Shown one piece after another: positions 1-6,990 of a stretch of 18,115 nt of DNA; within the stretch, counting starts at the first letter, position 1; the number at the start of each line of letters is the position of its first letter. This stretch comes from Candidatus Latescibacterota bacterium. GTDB taxonomy: Bacteria > Krumholzibacteriota > Krumholzibacteriia > WVZY01 > JAKEHA01. The notes beneath the pieces were generated by a model. The model made no database searches, had not been told where the DNA came from, and saw only the letters and a list, made by a program, of their open reading frames with translations. The position numbers were made by a program, and so were the translations under genes. Location of the stretch: NCBI GenBank assembly GCA_022615275.1, contig JAKEHA010000352.1:1-18115 (forward strand), in the 5' to 3' direction.

Positions 1-2
1 CG

Positions 3-389
3 CCGGGCAACATCCTGGGGCGCAGCGCCGCCGCGGGCATCGCGTGGATACCGTACGAGGAAGCGGCGCTCGCGCAGGCGGTCGAACAAGGCAAGCCGGT
101 CGTGATCGACTTTTCCGCCGAGTGGTGCCTGCCGTGCAAAGAGCTCGACCATTTGACGTTCAACCAACCCGAGGTGATCGAGGCCGCGAAGGGCGTCGTG
201 CCGCTCAAGGCCGATTTGACCATGCACGGCTCGCCCGCGGTGCGCGAGCTGCGCAAGAAATACGACATTCGCGGAGTCCCGACCATCGTGTTCATCGATG
301 CGGCCGGGCGCGAGCGCCAGAATCTGCGTGCGGTCGAGTTCATCGACAAGGAAGAGTTCCTGTCACGCCTCAACAAACTGACGAGCTAG
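3..389 (+). CDS. DsbD-like protein, C-terminal thioredoxin domain (5' truncated by window)
   Basis: The frame is open from the window's first bases, so this is the C-terminal part of a longer protein whose start lies upstream. The visible 128 residues form a thioredoxin fold: a lead-in WIPYEEAALAQAV, the strand VVIDFSAEW, the redox motif WCLPCK followed by ELDHLTF, and a GVPTIVF segment carrying the cis-proline. WCxPCKxLDxxTF is characteristic of the periplasmic C-terminal domain of DsbD (thiol:disulfide interchange), which passes electrons from the membrane domain to periplasmic partners; that role is known for the family and inferred here. The membrane and N-terminal domains are outside the window, so a stand-alone thioredoxin-like protein cannot be fully excluded. 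A GTG at 102 is internal to the fold and is not the start. The FAH gene begins three bases after the stop, suggesting one transcript. Confidence 0.85.
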   Translation, partial: PGNILGRSAAAGIAWIPYEEAALAQAVEQGKPVVIDFSAEWCLPCKELDHLTFNQPEVIEAAKGVVPLKADLTMHGSPAVRELRKKYDIRGVPTIVFIDAAGRERQNLRAVEFIDKEEFLSRLNKLTS

Positions 390-392
390 CGC

Positions 393-1247
393 ATGCGACT
401 GGTAAGTTTCGGCCCCGCCGGTGAAGAACGACCCGGCGTCGTCGCGGGCGACGACGTGATCGACCTGTGCGCGGTATCGGCGAGGATCCCGCGCACCGTG
501 CGCGAGATCCTCGCCGGCGACCACCTCGACGACGTACGCGCGATCCTCGCGCGCGCCGGGTCGCTTCCCTCCGCGCGCAACCCTCTGGGCGCGGTGCGGC
601 TCGGTCCCGCGATCACCAATCCGTCCAAGATCGTGTGCCTGGGCCTGAACTACGCCGACCACGCGGAAGAGCAGGGCAAGTCCGCGCCCGATTCGCCCAT
701 GATGTTCCTGAAAGGGCCCAACGCGCTCTGCGGCGACGGCGATGCGGTCCCGTATCCGCCGGGCGTCGAGCAATTCGACTACGAAGTGGAGCTGGCGTTC
801 GTCATGGGCAAGCGCGCGCGCCGGGTGGCGCGCGAGGACGCGTACGGCTACGTGGCGGGCTACGCGGTCTTCATGGACCTCACTGCGCGCGACCTGCAGG
901 CGCGCGAGAAGCAGTGGTTTCGCGCCAAGAGCACCGACGGCAGCGGGCCGCTGGGGCCGTGGCTCACGACACGCGACGAGATCGCCGACCCGCACGCGCT
1001 CTCGATTTCACTCTCCGTCAACGGCGAGACCGTGCAAGCGAGCCGCACCGACCGCATGACCTTCACGGTCGATTACCTCGTGCACTACATCTCGCAGACC
1101 GCCACTCTCGAGCCCGGCGACGTGATCGCGACGGGAACGCCGGCCGGCGTGGGCGTGTACCGCAAGCCGCCGCGCTTCCTCGCGCCCGGCGACCGCTTGG
1201 TGGCCGACATCGAAGGTCTCGGCACGCTCTCGTGTCGCATCGGGTGA
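393..1247 (+). CDS. Fumarylacetoacetate hydrolase (FAH) family protein
   Basis: A 284-residue protein of the FAH fold, which covers fumarylacetoacetases, acylpyruvases, 2-keto-4-pentenoate hydratases and 2-hydroxyhepta-2,4-diene-1,7-dioate isomerases that act on 1,3-diketo or enol acids using Mg2+ or Mn2+. Visible signatures are GLNYADH (84-90), FLKGPNAL (105-112), the metal-binding acids in DYEVELAFVMGK (E131, E133) and FMDLTARD (D162), KSTDGSGPLGPW (179-190) and TGTPAGVG (247-254). Length and order match the two-part FAH proteins with a short N-terminal domain. The substrate cannot be read from sequence, and no other aromatic-degradation gene is nearby. The ATG at 393 lies just after the preceding stop; no clear Shine-Dalgarno is seen, so reinitiation is likely. 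The last four bases overlap the GTG of the glycosyltransferase. Confidence 0.92.
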   Translation: MRLVSFGPAGEERPGVVAGDDVIDLCAVSARIPRTVREILAGDHLDDVRAILARAGSLPSARNPLGAVRLGPAITNPSKIVCLGLNYADHAEEQGKSAPDSPMMFLKGPNALCGDGDAVPYPPGVEQFDYEVELAFVMGKRARRVAREDAYGYVAGYAVFMDLTARDLQAREKQWFRAKSTDGSGPLGPWLTTRDEIADPHALSISLSVNGETVQASRTDRMTFTVDYLVHYISQTATLEPGDVIATGTPAGVGVYRKPPRFLAPGDRLVADIEGLGTLSCRIG

Positions 1248-2524
1248 ACGACCCGCGTCGCAGCGAGGCCCGGCCCGCCAAGGGGCGCATTCTGGTCGTG
1301 TCGCTGTGGGAGACGATGTGGTCGCTCGGCGTCGACGCCGACGTGAAGGCGGGCGTGTCCGACGACGAGCACTTCGTCGAGCGCTTCACGCGCGCCGGCT
1401 ACGAGCTTCACTTTCTAAGACCCGCGTCGCGACGCGCGCACACCGCTTCCGACCCCCGCGTTCGCACCCACCACTACCCGAATTTCTTCCCACCCACGAG
1501 TCGCCTCCCCACGTGGATTCGGCGCCCGCTGTGGCCGTTGCTGTACGTCATCGTGGTGACGCCGCGCGTGCTGCGCTTGGCGCGCGAGCTGCGCGTGGAC
1601 GTGGTCCTGGGCCACACCTACTACGCCGCACCCGCAACGTGGTGGTGCCGCAAGCGGCTCGGAATTCCGGGAGTGGTGAAGCTGTTCGGCGTGATGGACC
1701 TCGTGCACACCGAGTGGCCGCCGCTCAAGTACCTGTTCAAGAACGTCGAACAGCTGTATGCGCTGAAGTACGATCAGGACGCGTGGATCGTCCTCGACGA
1801 CGGCACCCGCGGCGGCGAGATCCTGCGTGCGCGCGGCATCCCGGCGGAGAAAGTGCACTTCCTTCCCAACGGGCTCGACGTCGAGTGGGCCGACCTGTCC
1901 ATCGACCGCGCGCAGGCGCGTACCCGCTACCCGCTCCCGTCCGACCGGCCGGTGGTGCTGTTCCTCGCGCGCCTAGTTCCCTCCAAGCGCCCGCGTGACT
2001 TCGTCCTCGCGGCTAAGCAGGTGCTGAAGCAGCGGCCCGCCTGCTTCGTGTTCGCGGGCGACGGTTTCGAGCGCGAGGCGTGCGAGCGGCTGGCGAATGA
2101 GATGGGTGTGGCGAACGAGGTCCGCTTCCTCGGCGTCGTTCCCCACGCCGACGTGCCCGCGCTGATGGCCACGGCCGACCTCTTCGTGTCGACCAGCCGC
2201 CTCACCAACCGCGCGCTCCCGACCTGCGAGGCCATGCTGTGCGGCGTCCCCGTCGTCGCCTACGACACCGGCGATACGCGCACGGTCGTGCGCGATGGCG
2301 AAACCGGCGCCGTAGTTCCGGACGGCGACGTGGACGCGCTCGCGAACGCGATCGCGACGCTGCTGGACGACAACCACGAACGCACGCGCATGTCCGCCAA
2401 CGCGCGCAACGTCGCGCGCGCGACGTTCACGTCGTGGGACGACCGCATCAGGATGGAGATGGAGATTATCGAGCGATTGGTCGGCAAACGCTGCCCGGCG
2501 GATGGCGAAGGGAACAGCGTTTAG
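1244..2524 (+). CDS. GT4-type glycosyltransferase
   Basis: A 426-residue GT-B glycosyltransferase, probably retaining family GT4, cytoplasmic or at the inner membrane face, transferring a sugar from a nucleotide donor. The C-terminal domain shows VVLFLARLVPSKRP (237-250; R243 and K248 match the donor-phosphate-binding Arg and Lys), FVFAGDGFE, VRFLGVVPHADVPALM, ADLFVSTS and the CEAMLCGVPVVAYD block (328-341). The usual EX7E motif is incomplete: E329 is present, but the residue eight earlier is Thr (T321, in RLTNRALPTCEAM). The GTG at 1244 overlaps the FAH stop as GTGA; the frame is open upstream to 467, but that part lies antiparallel in frame-shadow of FAH and has no GT homology, so GTG 1244 is chosen. 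The final dozen codons run into the repeat at 2487-2607. Acceptor and product are unknown. Confidence 0.9.
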   Translation: MNDPRRSEARPAKGRILVVSLWETMWSLGVDADVKAGVSDDEHFVERFTRAGYELHFLRPASRRAHTASDPRVRTHHYPNFFPPTSRLPTWIRRPLWPLLYVIVVTPRVLRLARELRVDVVLGHTYYAAPATWWCRKRLGIPGVVKLFGVMDLVHTEWPPLKYLFKNVEQLYALKYDQDAWIVLDDGTRGGEILRARGIPAEKVHFLPNGLDVEWADLSIDRAQARTRYPLPSDRPVVLFLARLVPSKRPRDFVLAAKQVLKQRPACFVFAGDGFEREACERLANEMGVANEVRFLGVVPHADVPALMATADLFVSTSRLTNRALPTCEAMLCGVPVVAYDTGDTRTVVRDGETGAVVPDGDVDALANAIATLLDDNHERTRMSANARNVARATFTSWDDRIRMEMEIIERLVGKRCPADGEGNSV

Positions 2525-2607
2525 CGTCCCCCGGCGGGTGGCGCTCGTGGGGCCCCCGCGGCGTCAGTCCGCGGGGTGACGAGTGACAGGACCCGCCGGG
2601 CAGCGTT
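2487..2607. repeat. Compact inverted and direct repeat element between convergent genes
   Basis: Bases 2487-2503 (AACGCTGCCCGGCGGAT) are a 16/17 inverted match to 2591-2607. Bases 2494-2507 and 2530-2543 are a 13/14 direct repeat of CCCGGCGG(A/G)TGGCG, so two left arms compete for one right arm. The outer left arm is inside the 3' end of the glycosyltransferase gene. The layout resembles a small palindromic intergenic repeat of the REP/MITE-like kind, but no second copy is visible in this window. Confidence 0.6.
2530..2600. terminator. Long imperfect hairpin, possible bidirectional terminator
   Basis: The hairpin has three paired blocks: CCCGGCGGGT (2530-2539) with ACCCGCCGGG (2591-2600), CTCGT (2544-2548) with ACGAG (2579-2583), and CCCCGCGG (2554-2561) with CCGCGGGG (2569-2576), around the 7-base loop CGTCAGT. 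It sits between the stops of two convergent genes, where a two-way terminator would be expected. There is no T-tract on either side, so it is not a canonical intrinsic terminator. The pairing is seen directly; the function is inferred. Confidence 0.4.
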
Positions 2608-2613
2608 AGGTCG

Positions 2614-3672
2614 CTAGACCTTCTCCGCCAGCAACTCCTGCACGGCCGTCTCGAGCTGCTTGCCGCGCAGCGACTTGTAGCGGATCTTCCCCTTCTTATC
2701 GACCAGGATCGTGGCCGGAATCGACTTGATGCCGTAGCTCACCGCGACGTCGTTGTTCCACCACTTGCCGTCGAAGTACTGCGGCCACTCGATACCCTGA
2801 CTCGCGATGTAGCGGTCGAGCTTGTCGCGCGACTGGTCGAGCGAGATTCCGACGATCTCGAAGCCCTTGCCGTGGTACTTCGAGTACACGTTCTTCACGT
2901 TGGGCATCTCCGCGATGCACGGCCCGCACCACGTGGCCCAGAAGTCGATCAGGAGCACCTTGCCGCGGTACGCGGCCGGTGAGATGCGCTCGCCCTTGAG
3001 GCTCTTTACGTCGAAGTCGATGGGGTCGCCGCCGATCGCGAGCTTGCGCTCGGACGCGAGACCGTCGAGGCTGGTCGAAACGTAGTTGGTCAGGTTGCGA
3101 TTGACGTCGGAGTAGTCGCGCAGGATGAGCTTGTACTCCCCTTCCGCCTTGTCGTACTCGCCCGTGTTCTTGAAGGACTCGGCCAGATAATAGTGCGCGT
3201 ATGTGAGCTTCTCGCGCTGCGACGAATCGGCCTTGCCGACGAACTCGGCGAGATACGGCACCGCCTGCTCGAACTGCTGCGTGCTGGCCTTCATGGCCCC
3301 GAGCTGGAAGGCCGCGTCCAGCGCCTCGGGCGTGCCGGAGTATTGGCTACGGAACGCCTCCAGCTTGGCGGCGATCTCGTCGAGGATGGCCATCTGCTCC
3401 TCGGGCGACGCGGCCGTTCCCATGCGCTGCGCCTGCGCCTCGATCTCGGCCGTCAGCTTGGTGTACACGTCCTCCGCGCTCGATCCCTCCGGCAGCGTGA
3501 CTTTCGCGGTCGCGGCGTTCGCGGAAACCGGAATGCCCAGCGGCTTGGTCTCTTCGGCCTGGACTTGTGCGGTCGCGACTTCCGCGGGGGCCTTGTCCTT
3601 TGCGCTCAACAGCACGACGGGCACCACGATCGCGATCGCCAGCGCCGCCCACATCCATACGCGTCGGTTCAT
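2614..3672 (-). CDS. TlpA-like thioredoxin with N-terminal anchor and helical repeat region
   Basis: A 352-residue exported protein. Residues 1-24 form a signal anchor (MNRRVWMWAALAIAIVVPVV, then LLSA) with no clear cleavage or lipobox motif. Residues about 60-210 are helical and TPR-like (AAFQLGAMKASTQQFEQAVPYLAEF; YYLAESFKNTGEYDKAEGEY). Residues about 215-352 are a TlpA/ResA-type thioredoxin domain: FDVKSLKGERISPAAYRGKVL, FWATWCGPC with C249 and C252, EIVGISLDQ and SIPATILVD with cis-Pro P319. Family knowledge: such proteins reduce disulfides of exported proteins (for example c-type cytochrome apoproteins) outside the cytoplasmic membrane. It starts 13 bases after the second DUF1573 gene, with GGAG as ribosome binding site, so it is probably the third gene of that operon. 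The real substrate is unknown; the upstream CGC-containing proteins are candidates. Confidence 0.92.
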   Translation of the reverse strand: MNRRVWMWAALAIAIVVPVVLLSAKDKAPAEVATAQVQAEETKPLGIPVSANAATAKVTLPEGSSAEDVYTKLTAEIEAQAQRMGTAASPEEQMAILDEIAAKLEAFRSQYSGTPEALDAAFQLGAMKASTQQFEQAVPYLAEFVGKADSSQREKLTYAHYYLAESFKNTGEYDKAEGEYKLILRDYSDVNRNLTNYVSTSLDGLASERKLAIGGDPIDFDVKSLKGERISPAAYRGKVLLIDFWATWCGPCIAEMPNVKNVYSKYHGKGFEIVGISLDQSRDKLDRYIASQGIEWPQYFDGKWWNNDVAVSYGIKSIPATILVDKKGKIRYKSLRGKQLETAVQELLAEKV

Positions 3673-3685
3673 TCGGAATTCTCCG

Positions 3686-4714
3686 TTACATAGCCCGCGC
3701 GGCGACGGCCACGCGAATGGCCGGCTCCTGCGCGTCGTTGGTGTGAATGATCATCTCGGAGGTCTCGCTCTGCTGCACCAGCGTCTTGAGCGGGGGCGTG
3801 AACGTGACCTGGACTCGGTACTGTTTGCCATCAGCCACAGGCTCCACGACGGCCGAGAAGTTCGGGTTGCTCAACTTGACGTCCTTGATCGCGAACTCCC
3901 CCGACGACCGGGAGACGATGATGCTGCGCGTGACCGCTTGGCCGGACCCCGCGCCCTCGGCGAACTTCACCTGACCGAAGTTCACGGCCTGCGGGCTCAC
4001 CGTGATGTCGCCCTTGGTGATGATGTGCACCTGGATCTCCGATTTCGGCGACACCTTGCTGTTGGTGTGCAGGTACAGCGTTCCATAGGTAATGAGCGTG
4101 GGCAGCTGCGGGTTCTTGTAGACGGTGACCTGGTACGTGCCCGCGGTCGACGCCGGCTCCACCTTGTACGTGATCTTGTCGTCGATGTTCGACGACGCGC
4201 GCAGGACCTTGAAATCGAGATCTTCCTCGTTCGACGACACCGTCATCGAACGCTCGATGTGCTCGCCGTACCGACCGTGCAAGTAGACCGTGCCCGCGGG
4301 ATCGATGTTCAGGTACGGAATCTCGTGGCCCGCGACCGCGATCGTCATCGTGGGATACGTGGGGTCGTTGGAGCTGACGGTGGCGTTCTTGTTGAACTCG
4401 TTGTGCACCTTCTCCCCGTCGAGGACGAACTCGATCTTCCCCTGCTCGCCGGGCGCGATCAACTTGTCGAAGTTGGTCACGGTGCAGCCGCAGCTGGGCC
4501 GCACGTTGTTGATGACCAAGTCCGCGTCGCCGCGGTTGTACACGATGAAGTCGTGGATGTACTGCTTGCGTTCGAACACCCGGCCGAAGTCGTAGCGCGT
4601 CTCCGGGATGTCGATCTTGGGCTGACCCTGCGACCGCACCGAGTCGGCCGCGAAGAGCGCGAGGCCGGCCGCCGCGGTCAGCACGACGAGGTTCCGCTTC
4701 ACGACGTTGCCCAT
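3686..4714 (-). CDS. DUF1573 domain protein, exported (second of a tandem pair)
   Basis: A 342-residue protein with an N-terminal signal segment (KRNLVVLTAAAGLALFAADS) followed by a DUF1573 domain: YDFGRVFERKQYIHDF, NRGDADLVINNV, the hallmark PSCGCTV (C75, C77) and APGEQGKIEFVLDG. The rest is built of beta-sandwich segments, including a second ITVSPQAVNFGQVKF start and a C-terminal MIIHTNDAQEPAIRVAV. DUF1573 has an immunoglobulin-like ASH/HYDIN-type fold and no established function. The protein aligns along its full length with its upstream neighbour, so the two are tandem paralogues. The ATG at 4714 is chosen because AAGGA precedes it at good spacing and overlaps the neighbour's stop region; the open frame further upstream is only an alternate-frame extension across the paralogue. 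A GTG four codons in is the only plausible alternative start. Confidence 0.9.
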   Translation of the reverse strand: MGNVVKRNLVVLTAAAGLALFAADSVRSQGQPKIDIPETRYDFGRVFERKQYIHDFIVYNRGDADLVINNVRPSCGCTVTNFDKLIAPGEQGKIEFVLDGEKVHNEFNKNATVSSNDPTYPTMTIAVAGHEIPYLNIDPAGTVYLHGRYGEHIERSMTVSSNEEDLDFKVLRASSNIDDKITYKVEPASTAGTYQVTVYKNPQLPTLITYGTLYLHTNSKVSPKSEIQVHIITKGDITVSPQAVNFGQVKFAEGAGSGQAVTRSIIVSRSSGEFAIKDVKLSNPNFSAVVEPVADGKQYRVQVTFTPPLKTLVQQSETSEMIIHTNDAQEPAIRVAVAARAM

Positions 4715-4722
4715 ACCCGTCC

Positions 4723-5784
4723 TTACATGGCCCGTGCCGTCAGGTGCACGCGCACCGACGGCTCGCGGGGATCGTTGGTGTTGATGATGAGTTCTCCCGT
4801 CTCGCGCTGCGAGGCGGTCCGCTTGAGCGGCGGCGAGAAGGTGACTTCGACCTTGAACTGCTTGCCCGGCGTCACCGGCTCGAACTTGACCTTGAAGTTG
4901 GGGTTGTCGACCTTGACGTCCTTCACGTCGAGGCCCTCGCCGGAGTTCTTGATCACCATGACGGTGCGCGTCACCGGGTTCGCTTCCTTGTCCTTGGCGC
5001 CAAACGCGACGTTCCCGAAGTTCACCGAGGACGGGCTCACGGTGATGTTGCCCTTGGTCATGACCTGCACCTGCAACTTGGTCTCGGGCGCGTTGGTGCT
5101 GTTGGTCTTGATAGTGACGCTCCCGTAGGACGTGCTCATGGGCAGGTCGGGGTTCTTCTTGATGCGCAACGTGTACTCGCCCTTCTTGGCGGCCGGCTTG
5201 ACCTCGTAGGAGATCTTGTCGTCGACATCGGAAGTGACGCCGATGACCTTGAAGTCGGGCAGCTTTTCGTTCGACGAAATCGTCACTTCCTTTTCGACGA
5301 CTTCTTCGTAGCGGCCCTGCAGGTACACGACGCCGTCGGGCACTATATTGAGAAACGCGACCTTCTTGCCCGCGATGGTGAGCGTGAGTTCGGGGTGATC
5401 GGGATCGTTGGAGTGAACCTGCGCGGTCTTGGCGAACTCGCCGTGCACGCGGGTGCCGTCGAGGACCAACTCGATCTTGCCCTCGCCGCCGGGCGGTATC
5501 ACCTTGTCGAAGTTCGCCACCGTGCATCCGCAGCCCGGCTTCACTTCGGAGATGACGAGGTCCGCCTTGCCGCGGTTCTTCACCACGAAGGAGTACTCGA
5601 ACTTGTCGCGCTCGTAGACTTCGCCGAAGTCCTGGCGCATCTTGGGAATCTCGATGATCGGCCGGGGGCCGGTCGCGGCCGGCTTGGCCGGCGCCGGCTT
5701 CGACGCTTCCTGGGCGATGACCGCCTCCGCCAGGGCGAGGACGAAGGTCAAAACGCCGATACTCGCTACCATCCGCCTGTGCAT
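4723..5784 (-). CDS. DUF1573 domain protein, exported (first of a tandem pair)
   Basis: A 353-residue protein. Residues 1-25 look like a cleavable signal peptide (MHRRMVASIGVLTFVLALAE, then AVIAQ), followed by an Ala/Pro/Lys linker to about residue 42. The DUF1573 domain follows: RQDFGEVYERDKFEYSF, NRGKADLVISEV, PGCGCTV (C85, C87) and PPGGEGKIELVLDG. The remainder repeats the same beta-sandwich plan as the downstream paralogue, with ITVSPSSVNFGNVAF in the middle and ELIINTNDPREPSVRVHL at the end. The ATG at 5784 is preceded by GAGGAG seven bases upstream and opens directly into the signal peptide; the frame stays open to 5892, but that extension would bury the signal and cover the promoter. 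It is the first gene of the operon and lies 8 bases before the second copy. No function is known for the family. Confidence 0.92.
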   Translation of the reverse strand: MHRRMVASIGVLTFVLALAEAVIAQEASKPAPAKPAATGPRPIIEIPKMRQDFGEVYERDKFEYSFVVKNRGKADLVISEVKPGCGCTVANFDKVIPPGGEGKIELVLDGTRVHGEFAKTAQVHSNDPDHPELTLTIAGKKVAFLNIVPDGVVYLQGRYEEVVEKEVTISSNEKLPDFKVIGVTSDVDDKISYEVKPAAKKGEYTLRIKKNPDLPMSTSYGSVTIKTNSTNAPETKLQVQVMTKGNITVSPSSVNFGNVAFGAKDKEANPVTRTVMVIKNSGEGLDVKDVKVDNPNFKVKFEPVTPGKQFKVEVTFSPPLKRTASQRETGELIINTNDPREPSVRVHLTARAM

Positions 5785-5862
5785 GGCCACTCCTCGAAAT
5801 TGTTTCGGTGCAATCGGTAAACGGGCCCGGGTGAACGCCACCCATGGGGTCAGGGACACCGT

Positions 5863-5891
5863 ATTATACGCGCCGACGGCGCCGGGTTCCA
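5863..5891 (-). promoter_or_regulatory. Sigma70-type promoter for the DUF1573/TlpA operon
   Basis: Reading the minus strand, TGGAAC (5891-5886) and a perfect TATAAT (5868-5863) are separated by 17 bases. Transcription would start near 5856, giving a leader of about 70 bases that contains GAGGAG before the ATG at 5784. The leader can form a small hairpin (5829-5843, stem GGGTG/CACCC). The spacer contains the 13-base dyad GCGCCG-A-CGGCGC (5870-5882), which might be a regulator site. The -35 matches the consensus poorly, but the -10 stands out in such GC-rich DNA. Confidence 0.65.
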
Positions 5892-5934
5892 CGCCGTTTT
5901 GAGCAGGATTTGCGCCGGCCGGAGAACCTCCCGG

Positions 5935-5963
5935 TTGCGGAATCCATTGACCCGTGGTATCTT
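5935..5963 (+). promoter_or_regulatory. Weak candidate promoter for the cysteine cluster
   Basis: TTGCGG (5935-5940) and TATCTT (5958-5963) are 17 bases apart and would give a leader of about 58 bases before the ATG at 6028. A TTGACC at 5947-5952 is a better -35, but its partner would be the poor TCTTTA at 5972-5977 with a 19-base spacer. This AT-richer patch lies between divergent operons, so a promoter is expected here; the exact boxes are uncertain. Confidence 0.3.
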
Positions 5964-6027
5964 ATCGTTGCTCTTTAGTCGTCGAAGGAATCGCACCCAA
6001 AGAGTCCGAGATCATGCCGAACCTGCC

Positions 6028-6990
6028 ATGTCGTCAATTCCACTGCGTCTCGTTCGGCCCAACCAGGGCTCCGAAAGCGAGTCGATTCTCTCCAAGATCG
6101 GCCGCACCCCGCTGTTTCGCCTAGAGCGAATCGACCGCGAGTTTCCCAACGCCTCCATCTACGCCAAGGCGGAATGGCTCAATCCCGGCGGGTCCGTCAA
6201 GGACCGGCCCGCGCTGCGCATGATCCTCGCGGCCGAGCAGTCGGGGCGGCTTCGACCGGGTCAGACCGTACTGGACGCCACCTCGGGCAACACCGGCATC
6301 GGCTACGCGATGATCGCGGCCGCACGCGGCTACCGCGTGCACCTCACTCTACCGGCCAATGCGAGCGTCGAGCGCATTCGGATCCTGCGCGCGTACGGCG
6401 CCGAGCTCACCTTCACCGATCCCGCGCTCGGCGTCGACGGCGCCATCGAGGCAGCACGGGCGCTCCATGCCGCATCGCCCGAGCGCTACTGCTATCTCAA
6501 TCAGTACGACAACGACGACAACTGGCGCGCCCACTACGAAGGCACGGCGTGGGAGATCTGGAACCAGACCGCGGGGTGCGTGACGCACTTCGTCGCCGTG
6601 CTGGGAACGAGCGGGTCGTTCATGGGAACCGCGCGGCGCCTGCGCGAGCTCAACCCGCGCATCGAGTGCATCTCGGTACAGCCCGACTCGCCCTTCCACG
6701 GCCTCGAAGGCATGAAGCACATGCCGTCGGCGCGCGTGCCGGCCATCTACGACGCGTCGCTCGCCGATCGCAACGTCGAGGTCCACACCGAGACCGCGTA
6801 CCGCGCGGTCAAGCGCCTGATTCGCGAGGAGGGCATGCTGGTCGGCATTTCTTCGGGCGCGGCGGCGGTCGCGTGCTTGGAGCTCGCGCGCTCGCTCCCA
6901 CGCGAACGTCCCGCGATGATCGTCACCATCTTCCCCGACAACGGAGAGAAGTACCTGAACGAGCGTTTCTGGGAGGAGGTTCCGGAATGA
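6028..6990 (+). CDS. cysM: PLP-dependent cysteine synthase, CysM type, likely CysO-dependent
   Basis: A 320-residue fold-type II PLP enzyme of the cysteine synthase family. Visible signatures are IGRTPLFRL (24-32), the PLP lysine in PGGSVKDRPA (K58), the substrate loop TSGNTG (85-90), the phosphate-binding GTSGSFMG (193-200) and GISSGAA (273-279). Downstream genes encode a Mec-type JAMM protease and a CysO-MoeZ fusion, so it probably acts like mycobacterial CysM, condensing O-phosphoserine (as aminoacrylate) with thiocarboxylated CysO to give CysO-cysteine. Aligned from memory, K230 in GMKHMP falls near the phosphoserine-binding Arg220 of the mycobacterial enzyme; this needs a real alignment. 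The ATG at 6028 begins the family-like N terminus; the frame is open from a TTG at 5899, but that would add an Arg-rich, unconserved stretch across the promoter region. No strong Shine-Dalgarno is seen. The stop overlaps the protease start as ATGA. An ordinary O-acetylserine sulfhydrylase is the alternative. Confidence 0.88.
   Translation: MSSIPLRLVRPNQGSESESILSKIGRTPLFRLERIDREFPNASIYAKAEWLNPGGSVKDRPALRMILAAEQSGRLRPGQTVLDATSGNTGIGYAMIAAARGYRVHLTLPANASVERIRILRAYGAELTFTDPALGVDGAIEAARALHAASPERYCYLNQYDNDDNWRAHYEGTAWEIWNQTAGCVTHFVAVLGTSGSFMGTARRLRELNPRIECISVQPDSPFHGLEGMKHMPSARVPAIYDASLADRNVEVHTETAYRAVKRLIREEGMLVGISSGAAAVACLELARSLPRERPAMIVTIFPDNGEKYLNERFWEEVPE

Noticed and set aside
467..1243. Upstream extension of the glycosyltransferase frame over the FAH gene
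   Set aside because: The translated extension is Arg-rich with no GT similarity; GTG at 1244 overlaps the FAH stop and begins the conserved part.
3203..5128. A 641-residue plus-strand open frame across the DUF1573 and TlpA genes
   Set aside because: It is the antisense of conserved genes with signal peptides, ribosome binding sites and a promoter; the translation shows no recognisable domain.
3686..5845. A possible 719-residue fusion of the two DUF1573 proteins
   Set aside because: The first gene lies in a different frame; the upstream half of this frame is an Arg-rich shadow. The second protein starts at 4714 with its own ribosome binding site and signal peptide.
5899..6027. TTG-initiated N-terminal extension of the CysM-like protein
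   Set aside because: It adds an unconserved Arg-rich stretch and would place the start upstream of the likely promoter; ATG 6028 gives the normal family N terminus.
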